Made by a program: the position numbers and the translations under genes
Shown: piece by piece, positions 40,402 through 49,217 of the stretch
Layout of the letters: the number at the start of each line of letters is the position of its first letter
Numbering within the stretch: the stretch's first letter is position 1
Assembly: GCA_036273515.1 (NCBI GenBank)
Contig: DASUHM010000012.1
Coordinates: 1 to 64,000, forward strand
Source: Gaiellales bacterium
GTDB taxonomy: Bacteria; Actinomycetota; Thermoleophilia; Gaiellales; JAICJC01
DNA length: 64,000 bases
Direction: 5' to 3'
Notes under the pieces: generated by a model
The model's input: only the letters and a program-made list of their open reading frames with translations
What the model was told of the DNA's origin: nothing
Database searches by the model: none

Positions 40402-41997
40402 CTAGCCGGTCTGCAGGTCGCGCCGGGCGAAGCGCTCGACGGCCGCCGCCGCCGCGAGCGCAGCGACCACCAGCATGACGAGCGTGCCGCGCCGGTCGAC
40501 GGCCACGAGCGGCGCCTGGGTGACATGGTGAAAGGGCGAGATCGTGAGCAGCCACCACGGCGCGCCGACCAGCGCCCCGACGAGCTCCCACAGGAACGCG
40601 ACGCCCACGAGCCCGAAGGCCGCGCCGGGGCTCGGCCGCGGCAGCCAGGCGAAGAGCAGGGCCCCGAGCGCCAGGAAGAGCAGCGAGACGGCGATGCAGT
40701 TCGCCCCCGCGGTCAGCATCGCGCCGAGGCCGACACCGCCGCTCGTCACCGCCGAGCCCGCCCAGGCCAGGAAGCCGACCGCCAGCGAGAGCACGATCGT
40801 CGCCCCGGCCGCCACGAGCAGCCGCCCGCCGATCCACGAGCGCCGCGGCACGGGCAGCGCAAACAGCGTCTCCAGCCTTCCCGACGACTCCTCGTCGCGG
40901 AGGCCGCCGACGTGGCTGACCGCGTACAGCGCCACCACCATCGCGAAGATGGCGAACACGGCGGCCAGGTAGCCCGCGGCGCTCGCGATGTCGAGCCCGT
41001 AGGTGCGGATCGAGACCTTGCGCATCTCCTCCGCCACGCTGCGGGCGAAGCCGCCCAACGCGAAGGCGAACAGGCCGGTGCCGACGAGCCAGGCCAGAAG
41101 CGACGGCAGCTCGGCGCGCACGGCCGCCTGCGCCGGCGAGCCGAGCAGCGCCATCCGCGAGGGGGCCGTCGCCCGGCGCGACAGCACGCTCGCGCCCAGG
41201 TCGCGGTTGTGCGCGACCGCCACGGCGACCGCCGCCACGAGCGGCGCGGCGGCCGCGAACAGGAGCAGCACGGCGGGCCGCGCCCCGGTCACCGGCCGCA
41301 CCTGCTCCACCCATCCGATCGGCGTGATCCAGCGCACCCAGCCAATGCCGTGGCCGATGTCGGCCACGATGCGGAAGAAGACCGCCGCGGCGAGCGCGAC
41401 CGCCGCCCCGGCCTGGGCCGCGCGCCGGGTCGGAGCAAGCTGCGAGGCGAGCGCGCCGACGGCGGCGAACACGGCGGCCGGCCCGACGATCGCCGCCGCC
41501 ACCATCGCCGCCTGGACGGTCGTCATGTCGCCCGCCGCGACGGCGAACAGGAGCAGGACCACGAGGAGCAGCGCGAACAGCACGGCGCACTCGATCGCGA
41601 GCGCGGCGAGGACGGCGACCACCACGCCGCCGCGGCCGATCACGCCCGACAGGATCAGCTCGTAGCAGCCGGCGTCCTCCTCGCCGCGGAGCGCCCGGAT
41701 TGCGGCGAAGAACGCCCACGCCGACGCGAGGATGGCCAGCATCCCCATCGCCCGGAACTCGAAGAAGCCGCCCACGGTCGTCAGGTCGTGCGGCACCCCG
41801 TAGAACAGGCGCAGCGCGATGTTGTCCGAGAAGGCGCGCGCGAACTGCTCCCGCGAGGCCGGGGTCGGGTACGCCTGGGCGTAGCCGATCACGTTCGCGA
41901 GCGTGTAGAGCACCGCGATCAGCGCGATCACGCCCAGGCGAACGCGCTCGCCCCGCAGAGCATGGCGGACGACGGCGCTAGCCGCTGATCCCCACAC
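40402..41997 (-). CDS. ABC-2 type transporter permease
   Basis: 531 residues with about 12 helices. The sequence shows two similar halves, each starting with a polar segment then a helical block, the pattern of double-unit ABC-2 permeases. LRDEESSGRLETLFALPVPRRSWIGGRLL is a typical cytoplasmic loop of that family. Its start overlaps the end of the upstream ATPase gene by 20 bases, so both belong together. Likely export function. Confidence 0.82.
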   Translation of the reverse strand: MWGSAASAVVRHALRGERVRLGVIALIAVLYTLANVIGYAQAYPTPASREQFARAFSDNIALRLFYGVPHDLTTVGGFFEFRAMGMLAILASAWAFFAAIRALRGEEDAGCYELILSGVIGRGGVVVAVLAALAIECAVLFALLLVVLLLFAVAAGDMTTVQAAMVAAAIVGPAAVFAAVGALASQLAPTRRAAQAGAAVALAAAVFFRIVADIGHGIGWVRWITPIGWVEQVRPVTGARPAVLLLFAAAAPLVAAVAVAVAHNRDLGASVLSRRATAPSRMALLGSPAQAAVRAELPSLLAWLVGTGLFAFALGGFARSVAEEMRKVSIRTYGLDIASAAGYLAAVFAIFAMVVALYAVSHVGGLRDEESSGRLETLFALPVPRRSWIGGRLLVAAGATIVLSLAVGFLAWAGSAVTSGGVGLGAMLTAGANCIAVSLLFLALGALLFAWLPRPSPGAAFGLVGVAFLWELVGALVGAPWWLLTISPFHHVTQAPLVAVDRRGTLVMLVVAALAAAAAVERFARRDLQTG

Positions 41998-42907
41998 GCT
42001 CGCGGCCGCGGTCGTAATGGGCCAGGAAGAGCTCCTCGAGGCTCGGCTCGCGGCTGACCAGCGCGACGACGCCCGTCCCCGCCAGCCGGTCGATCAGCGG
42101 GCCGACCGGCCCGCGCACGTCGAACCGGACGGCGTTCTCGCCGACGGGCGTCGACGTGACGCCGTCGGGCAGCACGAGCTCGGGCGGCGGCCCGTCGAAC
42201 GTCGCCTCGACGACGCGCGCCGCGAGGTGGCGCAGATCGGCGAGCGTCCCCTCCTCCACCAGCCGGCCCTCACGGAGGATGCCGACCCGGTCGCACAGCG
42301 CCTCCACCTCGCTCAGGATGTGCGACGAGAGGAACACGGCCTGCCCGGCCGACCTGGCCTCGGCGACGGTGTCGCGGAAGGCCGCCTCCATGAGCGGGTC
42401 GAGGCCGCTCGTCGGCTCGTCGAGGACGAGCAGATCGGGCCGGGCCGCGAACGCGGCGATCAGCTGGATCTTCTGGCGGTTGCCCTTGGAGTAGTCGCGA
42501 ACGCGCTTGCGCGGGTCGAACTCGAACCGGTCGATCAGCGTGCTGCGGTAGGCCTCGTCGATGCCGCCGCGCAGGCGAGCCAGGAACCCGAGGCTCTCGA
42601 GGCCCGTCAGGGCCGGCCACAGCATCGGCTCGCCGGCCACGAAGGCCACCCGCCGGTGCGCCTCCACGGGGTCGCGCCAGGCGTCGATCCCGAAGACCGC
42701 GGCGCTGCCCTCGCTCGGCCGCTGCAGTCCCAGGACGAGCCGGATCGTGGTCGTCTTGCCCGCCCCGTTCGGCCCCAGGTACCCGTACACCTCGCCCGCC
42801 GAGACGGCCAGGTCGAGCCCGGCGAGCGCCACCGTCGCGCCGTAGCGCTTGCCGAGCCCGGACGTGCGGATGGCGACGTCGTCGCCGTGGCCAGGCGCGC
42901 GACTCAT
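41978..42907 (-). CDS. ABC transporter ATP-binding protein
   Basis: 309 residues. Walker A GPNGAGKTTTIRLVLGLQRPSEG, signature YSKGNRQKIQLIAAFAARPDLLVLDEPTSGLDP (Walker B with catalytic Glu), and H-loop SSHILSEVEALCDR. C-terminal ~70 residues resemble the regulatory domain of antibiotic-exporter ATPases (CcmA/DrrA type). Start ATG overlaps the epimerase stop (42904-42907), so three genes on this strand are coupled. Confidence 0.92.
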   Translation of the reverse strand: MSRAPGHGDDVAIRTSGLGKRYGATVALAGLDLAVSAGEVYGYLGPNGAGKTTTIRLVLGLQRPSEGSAAVFGIDAWRDPVEAHRRVAFVAGEPMLWPALTGLESLGFLARLRGGIDEAYRSTLIDRFEFDPRKRVRDYSKGNRQKIQLIAAFAARPDLLVLDEPTSGLDPLMEAAFRDTVAEARSAGQAVFLSSHILSEVEALCDRVGILREGRLVEEGTLADLRHLAARVVEATFDGPPPELVLPDGVTSTPVGENAVRFDVRGPVGPLIDRLAGTGVVALVSREPSLEELFLAHYDRGRERVGISG

Positions 42908-43869
42908 CGCCCGGAGCGTACCCCGTGGGGCGTCCCGCCGACGGTCTCGGCGAAGCCGGTGCGCCAGCTCGGATGCGCCGGCTCCCACCGCAGCTCGCGC
43001 CGCGCCTTCGCGTTCGACGAGCCACGCGACTGGGTCATCATGGCGACGCCGACCTCGCCGGTCGCGAGCCGGCCGATCCAGGCCGGGATGTGACGCGGCG
43101 GCTTTGCGCCGAGCATCGCCGCGAGCTCGGGCAGCCACTCGGAGACGGGCGCCGGCTCGTCGTCGACGATGTTGTAGACGCCGGGGGCGCCATGGCCGAG
43201 GGCGGCCACGGTCGCCGCGGCCGCGTCGGCCACGTGGACGAACGACCACACGGCCGCGCCGTCGCCGACCACCGGGAGCTTGCGCTGCCGGATCATGGCC
43301 GCATACTCCTCGGCCATCGACGTCCCCGGGCCGTACAGCGACCCGTACCGCAGCGCCAGGCCGGCCATCCCCTCCGCCCCGGTCACGGTCTCCTCGAGGT
43401 GGCGGATCGCCGCGATCGACTCGCGCATCGCCCTGGGCGGATGCGGGTCGAGCGGGTCGTTCTCGGTCTTCACCGGCCCGCCCTCGCGGGCGTTCGGCCA
43501 GCCGGTGTAGCTCTGGGCCAGGAACCGGGTCGCCCCGGCCGCCCGCGCCGCCTCGAGCAGGATGTCGAGGCCGCGGGTGCGCAGCACGTTCGTCTCGGCG
43601 AACGAGCGGTCGAACCGGCGCAGGTTTGCCTGGCCGCGGAGAGCCGTCAGCTCGTGGATCACCGCGTCCGGCTCGGCCCGCAGCACCGCGGTCATCACCT
43701 GGGCGCGGTCGAGGGGATCGAGGACGGCCGGCGTCGCGCCCGCGTCCGCCAGCCACCCCGCCTTTCCGCTCGACCGCGTGCTGCCGACCACGGTGTGGCC
43801 GGCCTCCACCAGCTGCGGCACGAGCTGCCTTCCGATTACACCGGTCGCTCCTGCTACGAAGACGCGCAT
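42904..43869 (-). CDS. NAD-dependent epimerase/dehydratase (SDR family)
   Basis: 321 residues. Rossmann motif VFVAGATGVIGRQLVPQLVEAGH (GxxGxxG) opens the protein; SYTGWPNAREGGPVKTE follows the active-site region and GVYNIVDDEPAPVSEWLP is the usual C-terminal substrate-side segment. The extended SDR catalytic Tyr-x3-Lys is not obvious (SYTGWPN), so activity may be altered or the assignment atypical. Substrate likely a nucleotide-activated or small carbonyl compound. Leader ATG is preceded by GGAGGAACCGAC. Confidence 0.82.
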   Translation of the reverse strand: MRVFVAGATGVIGRQLVPQLVEAGHTVVGSTRSSGKAGWLADAGATPAVLDPLDRAQVMTAVLRAEPDAVIHELTALRGQANLRRFDRSFAETNVLRTRGLDILLEAARAAGATRFLAQSYTGWPNAREGGPVKTENDPLDPHPPRAMRESIAAIRHLEETVTGAEGMAGLALRYGSLYGPGTSMAEEYAAMIRQRKLPVVGDGAAVWSFVHVADAAAATVAALGHGAPGVYNIVDDEPAPVSEWLPELAAMLGAKPPRHIPAWIGRLATGEVGVAMMTQSRGSSNAKARRELRWEPAHPSWRTGFAETVGGTPHGVRSGR

Positions 43870-43959
43870 GTCGGTTCCTCCGTCTCGTCGAATGGGCTCC
43901 CACCCACATGACGAGACGGAGGGCCGGGCTGTGACACCCGGCGCTGAAACCGGTATGCG

Positions 43960-44940
43960 CTAGGCGACGTGCGCGCGTTCGAGCGCGAGCTCGTCCGCGC
44001 TGTAGAACCGCCCCGCGACGGGCCGCGTGGCCTCGATCACGGCATTCGCCTCGTCGGCCGCCAGACGCCGGCGCCAGGCCCACGCGTTGGCCTTGCTGTC
44101 CATCGGCTGGTAGGCGGTCCGGCCGAGCCCAACGCGGCCCCAGGGGTTGTTGCGTGCGGCGGGGCCGGCCATGCTGCCCTCGCGCACGGTCTTCTCGGCC
44201 CGGGCCGTCCAGGGCAGGTCGAGCCGCTCGTAGAGCTCGCGGAACCCGTTCTCGGGATCCATCGCCAGGTCCTCGTAGCGGACGAGGATGAACTCCGGAT
44301 GGCGGTCGAGCTGCTGCGCGATCGCCGAATGGATCAGGAGCCAGAGCAGGGAGCCGTGCTCGATCGGATCGAGCGGCTCGTGGGCGGCGCGGACGATGTC
44401 GTCGATATACGCGCGCAGGTAGCGGCCGATCAGCTCCGGCTGCGCCGCGATGTCGGGCAGGTTATCGGCCCAGCCGGCGCCGATGCGCTTCAGGCTCGAC
44501 ACGATCCCCGCCGGATGGCGAACGAGCATGACGACGCGGCAGTCGAGCCGGTCGGCCAGCCACTCGGCCGCGAACACCATGTACGGATCGTCGATCAGCG
44601 TGCGCATGCCGCGGGCGCGGCCGTAGGTGAAGGCGGTGAGGTACTTCGCGGCCTTCGCCAGGTCGTACACGCTGTGGTTCGTGCGCAGCTCGGCGACGAG
44701 GTCGTAGCGCAGCTCGAGCATGTTGCGGAACCCGTCCAGGTGCTCGGCCTCGTTGTGGGCGCCGACGTGCTGGTAGGCCAGCGGCGGCGGGACGTCCAGG
44801 ATCCCGGGCGTGAGCCCTGGCGGGTGGCGGCGGTTGAACGGCTCGTTGACGTGCACGACGCCGCCGCCGCCTTCGATCATCTTCGCAACCCAGCTCCCAC
44901 CGGAGCGGTGCATGCCCGTGAGCAGGATCGGCGTCTTCAT
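43960..44940 (-). CDS. sulfotransferase family protein
   Basis: 326 residues. PILLTGMHRSGGSWVAKMI is the 5'-phosphosulfate (PAPS) binding loop; VVMLVRHPAGIVSSLKRIGAGW is the 3'-phosphate motif (RxxxxxxxS). The rest is helical with many aromatic residues, as in the broad Sulfotransfer_3 group. Transfers sulfate from PAPS to an unknown acceptor, possibly a glycolipid. Between an epimerase gene downstream (minus strand) and a divergent gene at 45150. Confidence 0.85.
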   Translation of the reverse strand: MKTPILLTGMHRSGGSWVAKMIEGGGGVVHVNEPFNRRHPPGLTPGILDVPPPLAYQHVGAHNEAEHLDGFRNMLELRYDLVAELRTNHSVYDLAKAAKYLTAFTYGRARGMRTLIDDPYMVFAAEWLADRLDCRVVMLVRHPAGIVSSLKRIGAGWADNLPDIAAQPELIGRYLRAYIDDIVRAAHEPLDPIEHGSLLWLLIHSAIAQQLDRHPEFILVRYEDLAMDPENGFRELYERLDLPWTARAEKTVREGSMAGPAARNNPWGRVGLGRTAYQPMDSKANAWAWRRRLAADEANAVIEATRPVAGRFYSADELALERAHVA

Positions 44941-45149
44941 GCGCCTGCCTGCGCATGGCAAGGGTGAACGTGCCTCATCTCGCCTCCATGGCCCGGATCG
45001 CATGGGGGTGGTGAAGATCCGGGGAATTCGAATTGAACATGCGCCGGTGCCATGGGTCAACCCCCATCGTGGGGGCGCCCCTTTTCGATCGCGGCCGGCT
45101 GGGGTAGTGTGTCTGACGTAAGCGGGCAGGGCGAAAGGTTGGAGGCGCG

Positions 45150-45500
45150 ATGGGTGTGAATCCCGTTCGGTTCGCGGTCGCCGTTTCGGGCGGTCTGGCA
45201 TGTCTGATGCTGGGCCTGCTCGCCGGCGTGAGCGCGGGCAGCCGGGAGACGGGCCACGTGATGTCGGTGCGGACGGTCACGACGACCGCCCGGGCGCACC
45301 AGCTGCAGCAGGCGAATGCGGCGGCACGGACCGTGACCGAGACGGTGACCGGCGACCCGGCAACGGTGACGGTGACCAAGACCGTCACCGCTCCCCCGCC
45401 CCCCAAACCGGCCGGCCCCGGCCACCATCACCACCACCATGGCCCCGGCCCGAGCGATGGGCCCGGCCCCGGCGGCGACGGCGGAGGTGACGGCGGCTGA
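45150..45500 (+). CDS. Thr/Val-repeat, His-rich membrane-anchored protein
   Basis: 116 residues. An N-terminal hydrophobic helix (MGVNPVRFAVAVSGGLACLMLGLLAGVSAGS) serves as signal or anchor, followed by low-complexity TVTETVTGDPATVTVTKTVTAPPPPKP and a C-terminal run of six His with Gly/Asp/Pro. The tail could bind divalent metal. ATG preceded by GAAAGGTTGGAGGCGCG. No family recognised; similar TVT-type repeats occur in the protein at 47915. Confidence 0.7.
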   Translation: MGVNPVRFAVAVSGGLACLMLGLLAGVSAGSRETGHVMSVRTVTTTARAHQLQQANAAARTVTETVTGDPATVTVTKTVTAPPPPKPAGPGHHHHHHGPGPSDGPGPGGDGGGDGG

Positions 45501-45523
45501 GCGGGATCTGGATCTACGCGGCG

Positions 45524-45718
45524 GTGGCGAGCCTGCACGTTCCGGGCATCGCGATCCTGGCGCTGCTCCTGCGCGACCTGTCCGGCTCGGATCCGCCCGA
45601 CGCGCCGGACACCGGCCCGCCCGGCGGCGGGCCGCCGCCCGGATGGCGGTGGCGGCGCCGGCCACGGCCCGGCGACGGACACGGGGCCGCGCGCAGGCGC
45701 AGCCGCACGCCCGCCTGA
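45524..45718 (+). CDS. short single-helix protein, start uncertain
   Basis: 64 residues from GTG: one short hydrophobic helix (LHVPGIAILALLLRDL) then a Gly/Pro/Arg-rich tail. Upstream in frame are SGIWIYAAV codons that extend the helix, so the real start may be a CTG or lie further back, overlapping the preceding gene. Composition is too simple to be sure it is expressed. Confidence 0.3.
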   Translation: MASLHVPGIAILALLLRDLSGSDPPDAPDTGPPGGGPPPGWRWRRRPRPGDGHGAARRRSRTPA

Positions 45719-45752
45719 GAATCCGTCGGGTCGCTGCACTAGTGTTGCGCCC

Positions 45753-47405
45753 GTGAGCGCCCCCGCGGCAGGCCGCTTCGCAATCCGGGGCCGCATCGTC
45801 ACCATGGACGGCGCGGGCACCGTGATCCCGGACGGGGTCGTGTACATCTCGGGCGCGTCGATCGCCGCGGTCATCCCGGCCGGCGAGCCGCCGCCCGCCG
45901 GCTTCGAGTCGGTCCCGGTGCTGCGCACTGCGGGCACGATCTACCCGGGGCTGATCGAGCTCCACAACCACCTGAGCTACAACTGCCTGCAGCTCTGGCA
46001 GGCGCCGAAGCTGTTCACGAACCGCGGCCAGTGGTCGGCCGGCCCCGACTACCGCCGCCTGATCAGCGGCCCGATGCAGGTGCTCGGCAAGACGCCGAGC
46101 CTCGTCCCGTCGCTGGTGCGGTTCGTCGAGGCCAAGTGCCTGGTCGCCGGCGTCACGACGAGCCAGGGGATCGCGCTCTACTCGAACGCCGGCATCGCCC
46201 GCTACTACCGCGGCGTCGTGCGCAACGTCGAGTCGCCGGACGATCCGTCGCTCCCGAAGGCCCACAGCCGGATCCCCGACATCGCCGCGGCCGACGTCAC
46301 CGCCTTCGCGGCCGAGCTCGCCCGCGACCACCGCCTGCTCCTGCACCTGGCAGAGGGCGTCGACGCCTCCGCCCGGACGCACTTCCAGGCGCTGCAGCTC
46401 CCGGACAAGACCTGGGCGATCTCCGACCACCTGATCGGGATCCACAGCGTCGCGCTGCAGCCGGCCGACATCACGATCTTCGCCGACCACGACGCCTCGA
46501 TGGTGTGGTCGCCGCTCTCGAACCTGCTGCTGTACGGCGCGACCGCAAACGTCGCGGCGATGAAGGCGGCCGGCGTGATGATCGGGCTCGGCTCCGACTG
46601 GTCGCCGTCCGGCAGCAAGAACCTGCTCGGCGAGCTGAAGGTCGCCCAGCTCGTGAGCGCCAACGCGGCCGGCGGCCCGATCTTCACCGATCAGGAGATC
46701 GTGGCGATGGCGACCTCGACCGCCGCGCGGATGCTCGGCTGGGAGGGCGCGATCGGCTCGATCGAGGCCGGGAAGCGGGCGGACATGGTCGCCGTCTCGG
46801 GGACGAGCGCCGATCCATACTCGGAGCTGATCGCGGCCACCGAGCGCGACCTCGTGCTCGTGATGATCGGCGGGATCGCCGCCTGCGGCCAGCCGCACCT
46901 GGTCGAGCCGTTCACGAGCACGGGCGAGACCGTCCGGATCGGCGGGCGCACCCGCATGCTGAACTTCGCCCTGGCGGGGGACGATCCGGACGTCGCCCTG
47001 GTCGGCCTCGGCCAGGCCCGCTCGACGCTGACCGACGCGCTCCACAACCTGGTGGAGCTGGCGCGGGCCCTCGAGCCCGCCGTGGTCGCGGCCGTCCCCG
47101 GCCTGGTCGCCGCGGAGCCGCGGCCGGAGGGGCCGACGCTCGTGCTCGACGAGATCGAGCCCACCGACCATGCCCTTCGCATGCACCCCGCGGGCGGAGT
47201 CTCGGTGGTTCCGAGCGCCCGGCTCCTGGCGGCCCAGCCGCCGCTCTCGAGCGTCCTCGGGCCGCTCACCCTCGACGGGCTCACCGCCGACGACGACCGC
47301 ACGTTCATGGAGACGCTCCAGGGCGAGGCCAATCTGCCCGACTACCTCGCGCCGGGGCTGGCCACGGCGTATGCGAGGACGTCCGGTGCGGCTCGATCCG
47401 GCTGA
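45753..47405 (+). CDS. amidohydrolase superfamily protein
   Basis: 550 residues from GTG. N-terminal small beta-sandwich (FAIRGRIVTMDGAGTVIPDGVVYISGASI), metal-binding HxH in GLIELHNHLSY, GIHSVALQPADITIFADHD with a His, SPLSNLLLYGAT and GLGSDWSPSGSKNLLGEL with the metal Asp; C-terminal GSIEAGKRADMVAVSG returns to the sandwich. This is the deaminase/hydrolase branch related to AtzA/TrzN and cytosine deaminase; the substrate is unknown. A C-terminal extension of ~140 residues is unusual. Its end overlaps the next gene by 20 bases. Confidence 0.85.
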   Translation: MSAPAAGRFAIRGRIVTMDGAGTVIPDGVVYISGASIAAVIPAGEPPPAGFESVPVLRTAGTIYPGLIELHNHLSYNCLQLWQAPKLFTNRGQWSAGPDYRRLISGPMQVLGKTPSLVPSLVRFVEAKCLVAGVTTSQGIALYSNAGIARYYRGVVRNVESPDDPSLPKAHSRIPDIAAADVTAFAAELARDHRLLLHLAEGVDASARTHFQALQLPDKTWAISDHLIGIHSVALQPADITIFADHDASMVWSPLSNLLLYGATANVAAMKAAGVMIGLGSDWSPSGSKNLLGELKVAQLVSANAAGGPIFTDQEIVAMATSTAARMLGWEGAIGSIEAGKRADMVAVSGTSADPYSELIAATERDLVLVMIGGIAACGQPHLVEPFTSTGETVRIGGRTRMLNFALAGDDPDVALVGLGQARSTLTDALHNLVELARALEPAVVAAVPGLVAAEPRPEGPTLVLDEIEPTDHALRMHPAGGVSVVPSARLLAAQPPLSSVLGPLTLDGLTADDDRTFMETLQGEANLPDYLAPGLATAYARTSGAARSG

Positions 47406-47799
47406 GGCGCGAGCGCTCTTCGCCGCGGCGCCGGTCGCCCGCCTGGCGACGGTGCGCCCGGACGGCTCGCCGCACATCGTGCCCGTCTGCTTCGCGTTCT
47501 CCGGCGAGACGATCTACACCGCGGTCGACCACAAGCCGAAGGCGACGGCCGCGCTTGCCCGCCTGCGGCACATCGCCGCCGAGCCGCGCGTCGCGCTCCT
47601 GGCAGATCGCTACGAGGACGACTGGTCGCGCCTGTGGTGGGTGCGCGTCGACGGCGACGCGTCCATCGCCGATTCCCCGCAGGAGCGCGAGGCGGCTTCG
47701 GCCGCTCTGGCGGGCGCGTATCCGCAGTACGCGGCGCGCCCGCCGCAGGGGCCGGTGATCGCCGTGCGGCCGCGCCGGTTCAGCGGTTGGAGGGCGTGA
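47386..47799 (+). CDS. PPOX class F420-dependent oxidoreductase
   Basis: 137 residues, a flavin/F420-binding split-barrel protein. ARLATVRPDGSPHIVPVCFAFSGETIYTAVDHKPK and RVALLADRYEDDWSRLWWVRVDGDA match the family described as TIGR03668 (PPOX-class, F420-dependent). It reduces an unknown substrate with cofactor F420 or a flavin. GTG at 47386 gives the usual MRLxPxEAR start; the ATG at 47371 is in frame and would add five residues. Coupled to the amidohydrolase gene by overlap. Confidence 0.85.
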   Translation: MRLDPAEARALFAAAPVARLATVRPDGSPHIVPVCFAFSGETIYTAVDHKPKATAALARLRHIAAEPRVALLADRYEDDWSRLWWVRVDGDASIADSPQEREAASAALAGAYPQYAARPPQGPVIAVRPRRFSGWRA

Positions 47800-47914
47800 G
47801 ATGGCTGATTCCGCGCCATCGTGCTTGCGAAAGGTCGAGACGACCGTGACAATGCCTTCACCTCCGCCGGAGTTTGGGGTACCGTTCCCGGGTCGCAACG
47901 ACGGGTAGGTTGCT

Positions 47915-48634
47915 GTGGGAGTCTTCGCAAAGGTCTTGCTGGCCATCGCCATCCTGGTGGCGAACGGCGTCCTGCTGTTCGTCATCCTGCGGTTCCTGCT
48001 GTGGCTGGCGTTCCCGGGCAAGCGGGACGATGAGGCCGCGGTCGCCGCGGCCAGGCCGGCTGCCGGAGGAGCGGCGGCGGCGACAGCGGCAGGCGGCGGC
48101 AAGGCCGCCACGGTCGCGGCGCAGGCGCCCGAGCCACTGACGCCGGCGCCGACGCCGGGCATGCCGATCCTGGCGGCTACCTCGGTCGGACGCTCGCGCG
48201 CGTATCCGCACCGGCTCCTGATCGGGCTTCCCGTGATCCTGGCGCTCTTCGCCGGCGGCGTGTGGCTCGGAAGCGTCGTGGGCGGGTCGGGCGCCGCAGC
48301 AGCCGCGACGCGCACGATCCATGTCACCGGACATGTGATCACGATCGACAAGAAGGCGGTCGTCAGCGTCCCGTCGACGACGGTGGTGGTCAAGGGCAGC
48401 ATCGTGTCCGTGCCGGCGACCACCGTGACGCTGCCGCCGCAGGCGGTGACGCGCGTCGTCAAGCGCACGGTCACCACGGTGCGACGGCTGCCGGGGAAGA
48501 CCACGACGGTCTCGACCACGATCGCGATCCCGACGACCGTGACCGCGACGGGCACCACGGTCACGACCACCGTGACCTCGACGGAGACGGTCACCTCGGA
48601 CACCAGCACGACGTCGACCTCGGCAACCACGTAG
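47915..48634 (+). CDS. membrane protein with Thr/Val-rich extracellular tail
   Basis: 239 residues. Two hydrophobic helices: VLLAIAILVANGVLLFVILRFLLWL (7-32) and HRLLIGLPVILALFAGGVWLGSVVGG (~97-123). Between them is an Ala/Pro-rich, protease-sensitive-looking linker, and after the second a low-complexity stretch of Val-Thr-Thr repeats (TVTATGTTVTTTVTSTETVT). The tail is likely extracellular and possibly glycosylated or surface-anchoring. GTG start. No family recognised. Confidence 0.65.
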   Translation: MGVFAKVLLAIAILVANGVLLFVILRFLLWLAFPGKRDDEAAVAAARPAAGGAAAATAAGGGKAATVAAQAPEPLTPAPTPGMPILAATSVGRSRAYPHRLLIGLPVILALFAGGVWLGSVVGGSGAAAAATRTIHVTGHVITIDKKAVVSVPSTTVVVKGSIVSVPATTVTLPPQAVTRVVKRTVTTVRRLPGKTTTVSTTIAIPTTVTATGTTVTTTVTSTETVTSDTSTTSTSATT

Positions 48635-48647
48635 GATCGGTCGGGCG

Positions 48648-49013
48648 ATGAGCGTGCTCGCCCTCGTGCACATGCGTGGGAACACGGACCGGCTGCTCGA
48701 GGCGTCCGACAAGCTGTCCGCGTCGTTCGGGATGCCCGAGGGGCTGATCGCCTCGGTGACCGCGCCGACCGACGAGGGCATCGTGCTCATGCAGCTGTGG
48801 GAGTCGGACGAGCACCGCATCCGGGCGAACGACGACCCCGACAACCGCGAGGCGCTCCAGGCGAGCGGCCTCCTGCGCGAGACGATCTCCGGCTCGGCCG
48901 AGGTGTGCGTCACCGACCGGGTCAAGTTCTCCGACGTCGTCGCCGCCCCGCGGACGCGCCGCAAGCGCGCGCCCCGGGCGAAGGCGGCCGCCACGCCCGG
49001 CGATACCATGTGA
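48648..49013 (+). CDS. hypothetical protein, small ferredoxin-like domain
   Basis: 121 residues, ATG 13 bases after the previous stop. MSVLALVHMRGNTDRLLEASDKLS and GIVLMQLWESDEHRIRANDDPDNREALQASGLL suggest an antibiotic-monooxygenase-like fold (beta-alpha-beta-beta), while the C-terminal TRRKRAPRAKAAATPGDTM is basic and disordered, possibly nucleic-acid binding. Not recognised as a named family. Confidence 0.6.
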   Translation: MSVLALVHMRGNTDRLLEASDKLSASFGMPEGLIASVTAPTDEGIVLMQLWESDEHRIRANDDPDNREALQASGLLRETISGSAEVCVTDRVKFSDVVAAPRTRRKRAPRAKAAATPGDTM

Positions 49014-49020
49014 CACCCCC

Positions 49021-49091
49021 GCGGGCGTAGCTCAATGGCAGAGCAAGAGCCTTCCAAGCTCAAGACGGGAGTTCGATTCTCCTCGCCCGCT
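49021..49091 (+). tRNA. tRNA-Gly (anticodon TCC)
   Basis: Acceptor GCGGGCG (49021-49027) pairs with CGCCCGC (49084-49090), discriminator T. D-arm GCTC-loop-GAGC, anticodon loop CTTCCAA between AGAGC/GCTCA-type arms (anticodon TCC), and T-arm GGGAG-TTCGATT-CTCCT with one G-T pair. The 3' CCA is not encoded. This is a complete cloverleaf. It lies 7 bases after the preceding gene stop, same strand. Confidence 0.9.
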
Positions 49092-49144
49092 CCTCCTCCT
49101 GAACGCATCCATGACCATGTCCACGAACGCCGTCGCGCGGCGGT

Positions 49145-49166
49145 GCGGGCTGGCGACCCAGCCCGC
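49145..49166. terminator. hairpin downstream of tRNA-Gly
   Basis: GCGGGCTGG (49145-49153), loop CGAC, CCAGCCCGC (49158-49166): a perfect 9-bp GC-rich stem, 54 bases after the tRNA. No T-tract. It may terminate the tRNA transcript. Confidence 0.45.
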
Positions 49167-49182
49167 TGACGACTAGAGCTTT

Positions 49183-49217
49183 CCCAAGCGGTAAGGCGAC
49201 CGGGTCGAGCCCCGGCG
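49183..49217 (+). pseudogene. tRNA remnant (D-arm joined to T-arm)
   Basis: CCCAAGCGGTAAGGC looks like the D-arm of a Gln/Leu/Ser-type tRNA and is followed directly by ACCGGG-TCGAGC-CCCGG, a T-arm with its loop one base short. The anticodon arm and acceptor pairing are missing. It may be the debris of a tRNA deletion or of an element that integrated next to the tRNA-Gly. Short, so the assignment is tentative. Confidence 0.35.

Noticed and set aside
40525-41988. Plus-strand open frame opposite the ABC permease
   Set aside because: Composition is charged low-complexity sequence (RRGHQ-rich) expected from antisense of a hydrophobic gene; the minus-strand permease is clearly real.
45060-45085. 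CCCCCA-TCG-TGGGGG hairpin followed by TTTT as a terminator
   Set aside because: It lies in the divergent promoter region between genes starting at 44940 and 45150, where neither strand needs a terminator; the stem is only 6 bp.
45420-45440. Six-His run as a cloning tag
   Set aside because: It lies inside a native gene with continuous codon use and Gly/Pro context; natural His-rich tail.
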